From positions 1 to 7,017 of the forward strand of contig DRJW01000090.1 of NCBI GenBank assembly GCA_011052055.1: a stretch of 7,017 nucleotides of DNA, given 5' to 3'. Made by a program: the position numbers and the translations under genes. Shown piece by piece: positions 1 through 6,147 of the stretch (positions are counted from its first letter, which is position 1; the number at the start of each line of letters is the position of its first letter). Source of the stretch: Nitrospirota bacterium (GTDB lineage Bacteria > Nitrospinota_A > UBA7883). The notes below the pieces were generated by a model. It saw nothing but the letters and a program-made list of their open reading frames with translations, was not told the DNA's origin and did not search any database.

Positions 1-879
1 GAGGTTGTTCGCGAAGAGAGAAAACGGAGCTATGAAAATAGCGGCGGCGGAAAACTGTACGAACGTTATCTGTCGTCCGCTTTTATCGCCCATCCATACG
101 GCCAGCCGATCATCGGATGGGACTCCGACCTTAAGACCCTTCCGCTTAGCGAGATGGTTCGATTCTACAAGACCTGGTACGCGCCCAACAACATGGTGAT
201 AGCCATTGTCGGCTCTGTAAAGTTTGAAGATGTTAAACGGCTCATAACAAAATATTTCGGCGACCTGCCATCGCGGCCCCTGCCGGAAAGAATTGTCAGC
301 GTAGAGCCTGCCCAGGGAGGCGAGCGGCGGGTCGATGTCACTTTCGACGCCAGCCCAAGCCTGTTCATGGGGTTTCATAAGCCGACCATTCCGCATCCCG
401 ACGATTTCGTGTTCGACGTTATAGACTCCGTTCTCTCTTCGGGACGCACAAGCAGGCTCAACAAAGAAGTGGTGATGAAGAAAAAAGTGGCGGTATCGAT
501 TGGAACCTTCACAACGCCCGGCTCCAGATACCCCAATCTGTTCACAATCAGCGCCGAGCCGCGCGCGCCGCACACGACAGCCGACGTGGAAAAAGCCGTG
601 TGGGTGGAATTGGAGCGGCTCAAGACCGAGCCTGTGACAAAACGCGAGCTTGAAAAAGTAATAAACAACGTCGAGGCCGACCTTATTCGCGGGCTGGTAT
701 CCGATTACAGCATGGCCCGGCGCCTGACATGGTACCAGCAGGTGGCGGGCGACTGGCGGTACATCACAAGATCTGTGGATAACATAAAGTCGGTGACGCC
801 GGAGGACATCCAGCGTGTGGCGCGAAAATATTTTACACGCGACAACCTGACTGTCGCCACGCTTGTCAGAAAAAAATGA
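1..879 (+). CDS. M16 family zinc metallopeptidase, catalytic-type subunit (5' partial)
   Basis: The reading frame is open from base 1 to a TGA at 877-879 (292 codons), so the true start is upstream of the window. The visible part matches the second half of the M16 N-terminal domain and the M16 C-terminal domain. It opens with EVVREERKR, where E5 aligns with the third zinc-ligand glutamate found about 75 residues after HxxEH in this family. Next come the family block HPYGQPIIGW (codons 35-44) and a WYAPNNMVIAIVG strand (codons 59-71). The HxxEH motif itself would lie just outside the window, so catalysis is inferred. In the second domain the usual GLAYSV block is KVAVSI (near codons 162-167), so the substrate-binding Tyr is missing. 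That pattern is known from the metal-bearing half of two-subunit M16B proteases. It probably works in the periplasm or envelope, but the signal peptide is not visible. The gene overlaps the next M16 gene by four bases, implying translational coupling. Confidence 0.9.
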   Translation, partial: EVVREERKRSYENSGGGKLYERYLSSAFIAHPYGQPIIGWDSDLKTLPLSEMVRFYKTWYAPNNMVIAIVGSVKFEDVKRLITKYFGDLPSRPLPERIVSVEPAQGGERRVDVTFDASPSLFMGFHKPTIPHPDDFVFDVIDSVLSSGRTSRLNKEVVMKKKVAVSIGTFTTPGSRYPNLFTISAEPRAPHTTADVEKAVWVELERLKTEPVTKRELEKVINNVEADLIRGLVSDYSMARRLTWYQQVAGDWRYITRSVDNIKSVTPEDIQRVARKYFTRDNLTVATLVRKK

Positions 880-2342
880 AAAACCCCGGACTGATCGCAC
901 TGGTGTTGATTTCACTTGCCCTGCCGCACTGCCTGAGCGCCGGAGCGAAACAGCCCGCAAACGCCGTTAACAATTCAGGGCGGCCCTCCCTCGGCGGCCT
1001 GGTTTACAAGCCTATAAACACAGACATACCCAAAACGAAACGGGTTGTTTTGAGTAACGGCATGATTGTGCACCTGATGCCGGATCACGAGCTTCCCCTG
1101 TTTAGCGTAGCGTCGATGATCCGGGTGGGGGCGATCTTTGAGCCTGAAGACAAAACAGGATTGGCGATGCTTACCGGCGCCACCATCAGGTCGGGCGGAA
1201 CGATATCGACGCCCCCGGATATCCTCGATGAGACTTTAGAATTTATTTCAGGATCGGTGGAGACCTCTATAGGCGCCGAGAGCGGATCGGCGTCCCTTTC
1301 GGTGTTATCCAAAGACACAGACAAAGGGCTTGAAATTTTCGCCGACGTTTTACGCAATCCCCGGTTCGATCAAGGCAGGTTTGAGCTCGCCAAAGCCAGA
1401 ATGCTCGACGGGATAAGCAGGCAAAACGACAGCCCGACAGGAGCGGCCAGCAGGGAGCTGTTAAAACTGATATACAAAGGCTCTGCTTACGGGCGGTACC
1501 CGACCATCGAGACAGTGACATCGATAACCATCGACGACGTTAAAAAGTTTTACGCTAAATATTTTGTCCCCCAAAACGTCATGCTTGGAATTACAGGCGA
1601 CTATGACGAAAGCGCGATTATCTCAAAGCTTGAAAAAGTTTTCAAAGGATGGAAGGGGCAAACCCCGCGATACCCCCCTGTGGCTCCGGTTACCGAAAAG
1701 TTCGAGGGCGGCGTTTATCTGGCCGTAAAAAAAATTCCTCAATCGGTTATCCGAATGGGGCACCTTGCCGGACGCAAAACCGATCCCGATTACCAGACAC
1801 TGCGCGTGATGGATGATATTCTGGGTGGTGGCGGGTTCTCCTCGCGGCTGGTTAAAAGCGTCCGGGTGGACAGGGGTCTGGCCTACTCTGTATGGGCGTA
1901 TACCATCGGGGGCAGACGGGAGCTTGGCCGGTTCATGGCCGGAGCGGAGACTAAAGCGTCGAGCACCGGGCAGGTGATCGGCCTTATAAAAAGCGAGATA
2001 GAGCGAATAAGGACCGAGCCTGTGACCGATGAAGAGCTGAAAATGGCCAAAGACTCGATTATCAACTCGTTTATATTCGTATTTGACCGGCCAGCGAAAA
2101 TCATGGGGCAGAGGATGATAATAGATTATTACGGATACCCGAAAGATTACCTTGAAACCTACAGGGATAAAGTCATGGCCGTAACCAAAGAAGACATCAT
2201 GCGAGTCGCCGCAAAGAGGCTTCATCCCGATGGATTGAAAATAGTCATTATCGGCGATCCTGAAAAATTCGACATGGCTCTCTCCAGATTCGGGAAGGTC
2301 ACGGAGCTCAAGCTCGAAAGTCACGGCGCGCCGCGCCGTTAA
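876..2342 (+). CDS. M16 family peptidase-like protein lacking HxxEH (substrate-binding subunit)
   Basis: This complete 488-residue protein begins with a Sec-type signal peptide: K2, a hydrophobic core at about residues 5-18, and an AGA site suggesting cleavage after A24. Cys19 sits in LPHC, a poor lipobox, so a lipoprotein is less likely. The N-terminal M16 domain (about 55-245) has the normal surrounding blocks (HELPLFSV 71-78, KTGLA 93-97, WKG 259-261), but the HxxEH position reads MLTGA (98-102), so zinc cannot be bound in the usual way. The C-terminal domain (about 270-470) keeps the R330-x6-Y337 pair in RVDRGLAYSV, the residues that hold substrate in M16 enzymes. Together with the preceding gene, which shows the reverse pattern, this supports a heterodimeric protease. 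The start was chosen because its ATG overlaps the upstream TGA and gives a clean signal peptide. No Shine-Dalgarno is visible, so it probably relies on coupling. The natural substrate cannot be told from sequence. Confidence 0.92.
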   Translation: MKNPGLIALVLISLALPHCLSAGAKQPANAVNNSGRPSLGGLVYKPINTDIPKTKRVVLSNGMIVHLMPDHELPLFSVASMIRVGAIFEPEDKTGLAMLTGATIRSGGTISTPPDILDETLEFISGSVETSIGAESGSASLSVLSKDTDKGLEIFADVLRNPRFDQGRFELAKARMLDGISRQNDSPTGAASRELLKLIYKGSAYGRYPTIETVTSITIDDVKKFYAKYFVPQNVMLGITGDYDESAIISKLEKVFKGWKGQTPRYPPVAPVTEKFEGGVYLAVKKIPQSVIRMGHLAGRKTDPDYQTLRVMDDILGGGGFSSRLVKSVRVDRGLAYSVWAYTIGGRRELGRFMAGAETKASSTGQVIGLIKSEIERIRTEPVTDEELKMAKDSIINSFIFVFDRPAKIMGQRMIIDYYGYPKDYLETYRDKVMAVTKEDIMRVAAKRLHPDGLKIVIIGDPEKFDMALSRFGKVTELKLESHGAPRR

Positions 2343-2354
2343 GCCAGAAACAAT

Positions 2355-2384
2355 TTTAAAGCTGTGGCGCCATAAACATATAAT
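2355..2384 (+). promoter_or_regulatory. Predicted sigma70-type promoter for the CNNM-CNNM-mqnC operon
   Basis: In the 60-base gap after the M16 gene there is a consensus -10 box TATAAT (2379-2384). Eighteen bases upstream lies TTTAAA (2355-2360), matching 4 of 6 positions of a -35 box. Transcription would start near 2390-2392, leaving a leader of about a dozen bases before the ATG at 2403. No extended -10 TG is seen. The location at the only gap before three abutting genes supports a real promoter, but this is pattern matching only. Confidence 0.55.
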
Positions 2385-2396
2385 GCCCGGTAAGAC

Positions 2397-2401
2397 AGGA
2401 G
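2397..2401 (+). promoter_or_regulatory. Shine-Dalgarno-like AGGAG unusually close to a start codon
   Basis: AGGAG ends at 2401 with a single base before the ATG at 2403, much closer than the usual 5-9 bases. The ATG is still the best start because the protein begins MDDSLI directly before the first membrane segment, as CNNM proteins usually do. No better-spaced start codon lies nearby in frame without cutting into that segment. Initiation may be weaker than the motif suggests. Confidence 0.35.
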
Positions 2402-2402
2402 C

Positions 2403-3695
2403 ATGGACGACTCTTTAATCTGGCGCTTTGCGCTGATGGCCGTCCTTCTTTTAGGTTCGGCGTTTTTCGCCGGATGCGACATCGCGCTGTTCTCTCTGAC
2501 CAGCGCAACCGTCCACCGCTTGAAACAGAGCGCGGGCGGAAAAGGCGCCAGGGTGGCCGCTCTTTTGGCGAATCCTCAAAGGCTTCTCGTAACAGTTTAC
2601 GTCGGCAACGAGCTTATAAACGTCGCCATCTCAGCCATAGCCACTTTTGTGGCCCTCGATCTGTTCGGCTCCGTGGGGGTGGCCATCTCGCTTGGATTCG
2701 GCGTCTTTATTCTTCTTATCTTCGGCGAGATAACGCCGAAAGCTTTCGCGCACAACAACAACGAAAAGTGGGCTCTGGCGGCGGCTTATCCTTTGACTGT
2801 TTTCATGTGGTCGGTTTACCCCGTTCAGTTAATCGTAACGTGGATTTCCGATCTTATCGTCAGGGCGCTGGGCGGCGGAGGGGACGCGGCCGGTGGAATG
2901 CTTGACGAAGAGGATTTTAAATCTCTGGTCGAGGAGAGCGCCGGTGAGGGGATCATCGGCGAAGAGGAAAAAGAGATGATCCAGAAAGTTTTCGAGCTTG
3001 GGGACGTAACCGTTTCAGAAGTGATGACGCCGCGCACCGATATCCTCGCCCTGGAAGTGGACACTCCGCTCAAAGAGGCCTGGGACAAAATGGCCGATTC
3101 GTATTTCGCAAGAGCTCCCGTTTACAAAGACACTATCGACAACATAGTCGGCGTTTTGTTTAAAAAAGACCTGCTCAAACTCGATTACCCCCCCCCGGAG
3201 GATGTAAATCTGGAAAACCTTGTCCGTGAGCCTTACATTGTCCCCGAAACAAAAATGATAAAAGAGCTTTTGCGGGAATTCAGGAAACGGAAGGTTCACC
3301 TGGCCATAGTGATGGACGAGTATGGCGGCGCCCAGGGCATTGCGACGATGGATGATGTTTTAGAGGAGCTGGTCGGTGAAAGCAAACAGGCGTCGGGCCG
3401 TAACGGAGAGGGTATCGTTCGCCTTGGCGCAGGGGCTTTTCGTGTTTTCTCATCCGTTTCGCTGGAGAAGTTTAGCGGCTATTTTGAAACTTCTCTAAAA
3501 CACGATGAGATCGAAACCGTGGGCGGGTATGTTTTTCATCTATTCGGCAGGGCGCCACAATGGGGCGAGTCGATTGAAGATAGCGGTTTTAAATTCACCG
3601 TTGAAAAAGTCAAAGGCCACCGGATTATAGAAATAAGGGTTACGAGGGCCCCTGAAGGCAAGACGGTCGCTAAAACTGCAGAGGAGGGCGGTTAA
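2403..3695 (+). CDS. CNNM/CorC family membrane protein with CBS pair (first paralogue)
   Basis: This 430-residue protein has the full HlyC/CorC (CNNM) architecture. A DUF21/CNNM membrane domain (about 5-155) contains three or four hydrophobic segments and the signature blocks SAFFAGCDIALFSL (19-32), GNELIN (68-73) and FGEITPK (107-113). Cytosolic CBS repeats follow at about 205-262, starting VSEVMTPRTDI, and about 270-325, containing VHLAIVMDEYGGAQGIAT. A CorC_HlyC domain (about 338-414) ends the protein. Members act in the inner membrane in Mg2+ or other divalent cation transport, with ATP-Mg binding by the CBS pair; the older 'hemolysin' name is misleading. The usual SGSE motif here reads AGCD (residues 23-26), a change near the ion-binding helix. 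The gene contains a nine-C run at 3188-3196. The next gene starts at the base after its TAA. The ion transported is not determined by sequence. Confidence 0.93.
   Translation: MDDSLIWRFALMAVLLLGSAFFAGCDIALFSLTSATVHRLKQSAGGKGARVAALLANPQRLLVTVYVGNELINVAISAIATFVALDLFGSVGVAISLGFGVFILLIFGEITPKAFAHNNNEKWALAAAYPLTVFMWSVYPVQLIVTWISDLIVRALGGGGDAAGGMLDEEDFKSLVEESAGEGIIGEEEKEMIQKVFELGDVTVSEVMTPRTDILALEVDTPLKEAWDKMADSYFARAPVYKDTIDNIVGVLFKKDLLKLDYPPPEDVNLENLVREPYIVPETKMIKELLREFRKRKVHLAIVMDEYGGAQGIATMDDVLEELVGESKQASGRNGEGIVRLGAGAFRVFSSVSLEKFSGYFETSLKHDEIETVGGYVFHLFGRAPQWGESIEDSGFKFTVEKVKGHRIIEIRVTRAPEGKTVAKTAEEGG
3682..3687 (+). promoter_or_regulatory. Strong ribosome binding site AGGAGG that supports a GTG start
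   Basis: AGGAGG lies inside the last codons of the first CNNM gene, eight bases before the GTG at 3696. It settles the start of the second CNNM gene as GTG, immediately after the upstream TAA, and gives the best ribosome binding site in the window. Confidence 0.8.
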
Positions 3696-4991
3696 GTGAG
3701 CATTGAGCTGACATTAATCCTCGTTGTGTTCTTTCTTTGCGCGGAGGGTTTTTTCTCCGGTAGCGAGATCGCCCTGGTTTCCTTTAGCCGGATAAGGCTT
3801 ATGCGGCTCGCCGATGATGGAGAAAAGTTCGCTATAACGCTGGAGAACATGCTCAAATCTCCTGAAAGGGTGTTTGGAACGACATCGGTCGGCACCAACC
3901 TTTGCGTTTTCGCGGCGTCTGCTGTTGTCACAGCGTCTATGGTGGGGGCTTTCGGCGAGAAAGCCGACTTATACTCTTTTCTTATCATGGGGCCGGTCAC
4001 GCTGATACTGGGCGAGATTGTTCCAAAAGCGATCTTCCGGTATAACGCGGAGGCCCTGTGGCCTTTTGCGGCGAAACCCCTTGAGCTTGCGCAGAGGCTT
4101 TTCGCGCCCGTTCTTGCGGTTACTACGGTCGTATCTCAATTCGTTCTGAAAAGAATTTTTCTGCAACGTGAGGTGTCGGCTACGATCATCACCCGTGAAG
4201 AGATTCTTCTTCTCGCCAAGCTCAACCAGAAAAAGCTGGAGCTCGACACGGAAGAAAAAAAGATGATAGACAGGATTTTCGAGTTTAAGACAAGCTGTGT
4301 GGAGACGGCGATGCAACCGCTGATAAATATCGCCGCCGTCTCAGAGTCGACAACCCTCTCGCAGGCCAAAGCCATCATAGCGGAAACGGGATATTCCAGG
4401 CTCCCTGTTTATCATGATCGCATTTTTAACATTGTCGGCATCGTCAGCGCGTTCGATATTCTCCGCCAGGCCGACCTTAACGCCCAGGTGGTCAAAATCA
4501 TGAGCCCGGCCTACTACACGCCCTACAGCAAAAAGAATTCGGAGCTTTTAAAAGAGATGCAGGAGTCGGGCGTTCACATGTCTGTGGTTGTGGATGAATA
4601 CGGCGCCGCTATCGGCGTAATCACGAACGAAGACCTGCTTGAGGAGATCGTCGGTGAAATTGAGGACGAGTACGACCAGCCGGTTAAATCATACGAAATT
4701 CTTGGCGCCGGCAGGTATCTTTTCGACGCGTCGATCGAAATAGACAGCATAAACGAGGATCTGGATTTAAGCCTGCCCACTGGCGACTATGAAACGCTGG
4801 CCGGTTTTTTGATGGAAGCTATAGAGGATATACCCAAAAAAGGGGCGAAAATAGGCGTAGGGGCTTACCTGTTTATAATCATGGACGCCGACCGGCGAAA
4901 AATAAAATCGGTGGAGCTTACCGACCTTAGAAAAAGCTCGGACGGCCCGGAGGGAAAAACAGATTCGCCGGATACGGCCGGATACGGATAG
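3696..4991 (+). CDS. CNNM/CorC family membrane protein with CBS pair (second paralogue)
   Basis: This 431-residue protein starts at GTG with an AGGAGG site eight bases upstream. Domain order is the same as in the preceding gene: a DUF21/CNNM membrane domain (about 3-155) with FFSGSEIALVSF (19-30), GTNLC (66-70) and LGEIVPK (105-111); CBS repeats (about 200-258 and 266-322); and a CorC_HlyC domain (about 333-410). Here the membrane motif keeps the canonical SGSE, but the start of CBS1 reads VETAMQPLIN instead of the usual V-MTPR-D, so the nucleotide-contacting TPR is lost. CBS2 keeps VVVDEYGAAIGVIT. The protein is clearly diverged from its neighbour, so this is an old duplication or pairing. 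CNNM proteins dimerise through CBS domains, so a heterodimer with the first paralogue is possible (inference). A hydrophilic tail after about residue 411 ends in a small repeat. The TAG directly abuts the mqnC ATG. Confidence 0.93.
   Translation: MSIELTLILVVFFLCAEGFFSGSEIALVSFSRIRLMRLADDGEKFAITLENMLKSPERVFGTTSVGTNLCVFAASAVVTASMVGAFGEKADLYSFLIMGPVTLILGEIVPKAIFRYNAEALWPFAAKPLELAQRLFAPVLAVTTVVSQFVLKRIFLQREVSATIITREEILLLAKLNQKKLELDTEEKKMIDRIFEFKTSCVETAMQPLINIAAVSESTTLSQAKAIIAETGYSRLPVYHDRIFNIVGIVSAFDILRQADLNAQVVKIMSPAYYTPYSKKNSELLKEMQESGVHMSVVVDEYGAAIGVITNEDLLEEIVGEIEDEYDQPVKSYEILGAGRYLFDASIEIDSINEDLDLSLPTGDYETLAGFLMEAIEDIPKKGAKIGVGAYLFIIMDADRRKIKSVELTDLRKSSDGPEGKTDSPDTAGYG
4967..4986 (+). repeat. 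Exact tandem repeat of a 10-bp unit at the 3' end of the second CNNM gene
   Basis: The unit GCCGGATACG occurs twice without interruption, at 4967-4976 and 4977-4986, followed by GATAG, which holds the stop. Because 10 is not a multiple of three, gain or loss of a unit would shift the frame and move the CNNM stop relative to the mqnC start at 4992. It may be a chance duplication in a fast-changing tail. Confidence 0.7.
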
Positions 4992-6059
4992 ATGACCATT
5001 GAAGCCGGGGCCGCTTTATCGTCCGTAACAAGCGGCGCAAGACTAAACGAAACAGACGCGCTCTGGCTTTTCGAGTCGAGCGACCTCCTCGCCATCGGAC
5101 AGGCGGCCCATACTGTACGAATGGCGAAAACCGGCCAGAACGTGGTGACATACATTATCGACCGGAATATCAACTACACAAACTACTGCGTTTCCGGGTG
5201 CGAGTTTTGCGCTTTTTACAGGGTCGATGGAGATGGGGACGAATACACCATTACGCCTGAGGAGCTGAACAAAAAAATAGAAGAGACAATCGGGCTTGGC
5301 GGCGCCCAGATTCTTATGCAAGGGGGGCTTCACCCCGATCTTGAAATCGAATGGTACGAGAAAACTTTAAAAAGCATAAAGCAAAAATATAAAATTCATA
5401 TACACGCCTTCTCACCGCCGGAGATAATCCATATAGCAAGTCTTAGCGGCATCGGAATCGTCGAGACCATCGCAAGGCTCAAAGACGCCGGACTCGACTC
5501 GATCCCCGGTGGCGGAGCGGAGATATTAAGCGACCGCGTCCGCGACCGTCTAAGTCCGGGCAAATGCGCCGCCGATGAGTGGATAGAAGTGATGCGCGAG
5601 GCGCATAAGCAAGGCCTGCGGACAACAGCCACCATGATGTTCGGCCATATCGAGACGCTGGAGGAAAGAGTCGAGAGCCTGAAACGAATCCGTGACCTGC
5701 AAGATGAGACCGGCGGGTTCACAGCGTTCATCCCCTGGCCGTTTCAGCCGGAGAACACGGCGATGCCCGGCGTCCGGCCTAGTGGCGGGTTCGACTATCT
5801 AAAGACGCTGGCCATCTCGCGCCTTTACCTCGACAACATAGACAACATTCAGGCGTCATGGGTGACGCAGGGCGCGAGGGTGGGGCAGATGGCGCTCTTG
5901 TTCGGCGCCAACGACATGGGCTCGACGATGATAGAGGAGAACGTGGTAAAAGCCGCCGGCGTATCGTTTGACCTGTCGGAAAAAGATATCCGGCAGATTA
6001 TAGAAAGCGCAGGATATACACCGAAACGACGGAATATCTATTACGAGATTCTGGATTGA
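4992..6059 (+). CDS. mqnC: Cyclic dehypoxanthinyl futalosine synthase (radical SAM), menaquinone biosynthesis
   Basis: MqnC converts dehypoxanthinyl futalosine to its cyclic form, a cytosolic step in the futalosine pathway to menaquinone. The 355-residue length fits the family. The radical SAM cluster motif is C66-x3-C70-x2-C73 within NYTNYCVSGCEFCAFYR, which binds the 4Fe-4S cluster. Other MqnC-like blocks are GGAQILMQGGLHPDL (103-117), HAFSPPEI (138-145), DSIPGGGAEILSDRVRDRLSPGK (169-191), TTATMMFGHIET (211-222) and ETGGFTAFIPWPFQPENT (239-256). CVSGCxFCAFYR and the SIPGGGAEIL block point to MqnC over its relative MqnE. The start was chosen because the ATG follows the CNNM TAG with no gap; about 20 residues precede the conserved core. 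No good Shine-Dalgarno is present, so translation probably depends on re-initiation after the CNNM gene. No other mqn gene is in the window, so the pathway would be scattered on this genome. Confidence 0.95.
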   Translation: MTIEAGAALSSVTSGARLNETDALWLFESSDLLAIGQAAHTVRMAKTGQNVVTYIIDRNINYTNYCVSGCEFCAFYRVDGDGDEYTITPEELNKKIEETIGLGGAQILMQGGLHPDLEIEWYEKTLKSIKQKYKIHIHAFSPPEIIHIASLSGIGIVETIARLKDAGLDSIPGGGAEILSDRVRDRLSPGKCAADEWIEVMREAHKQGLRTTATMMFGHIETLEERVESLKRIRDLQDETGGFTAFIPWPFQPENTAMPGVRPSGGFDYLKTLAISRLYLDNIDNIQASWVTQGARVGQMALLFGANDMGSTMIEENVVKAAGVSFDLSEKDIRQIIESAGYTPKRRNIYYEILD

Positions 6060-6105
6060 AATAAGGGGACCTCTAAAAAGCGCTTTCGTGGCGTAATCGA
6101 GCGAA

Positions 6106-6129
6106 AATTCGTCCAAGTTTGGACGAATT
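6106..6129. promoter_or_regulatory. Perfect inverted repeat, probable repressor operator for the efflux adaptor gene
   Basis: Two exactly complementary 11-base arms, AATTCGTCCAA (6106-6116) and TTGGACGAATT (6119-6129), flank a two-base centre (GT). The element sits in the 88-base gap between mqnC and the adaptor gene, ending 18 bases before the adaptor ATG. It is not followed by a T run, which argues against a terminator. Its size and tight centre resemble operators of dimeric repressors such as TetR-family regulators, which often control efflux operons. No regulator gene is visible in the window, so the binding protein is unknown. Confidence 0.65.
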
Positions 6130-6133
6130 ATGG

Positions 6134-6139
6134 TTTAAT
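6134..6139 (+). promoter_or_regulatory. Possible -10 box before the efflux adaptor gene
   Basis: TTTAAT matches five of six positions of the -10 consensus, but no convincing -35 box is found at the correct distance, where the inverted repeat lies instead. If used, transcription would begin at about 6146, at or next to the ATG at 6148. Weak evidence. Confidence 0.3.
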
Positions 6140-6147
6140 TACAGCCT

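Noticed and set aside
876..950. Lipoprotein signal with Cys19 in the second M16 protein
   Set aside because: The residues before the cysteine (LPH) do not fit a lipobox; a normal signal peptidase I site at AGA (22-24) is more likely.
1623..2324. Long minus-strand open frame (233 codons) opposite the second M16 gene
   Set aside because: It lies wholly within a well-recognised M16 coding region, its translation shows no recognisable domain, and it looks like a codon-bias shadow.
2474..2905. Plus-strand open frame (143 codons) inside the first CNNM gene
   Set aside because: It is an Arg-rich out-of-frame translation of the conserved membrane domain, with no features of its own.
4992..6059. Aminofutalosine synthase (MqnE) or an F420-synthesis CofG/CofH-type enzyme as alternative identity
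   Set aside because: These share the radical SAM CX3CX2C motif, but CVSGCxFCAFYR, SIPGGGAEIL and the TGGFTAFIPWPFQPENT blocks fit MqnC best.
6060..6105. Rho-independent terminator after mqnC
   Set aside because: Only a loopless 10-bp palindrome (AAAGCGCTTT, 6077-6086) is present, with no GC-rich stem and no following T run, so I do not call a terminator.
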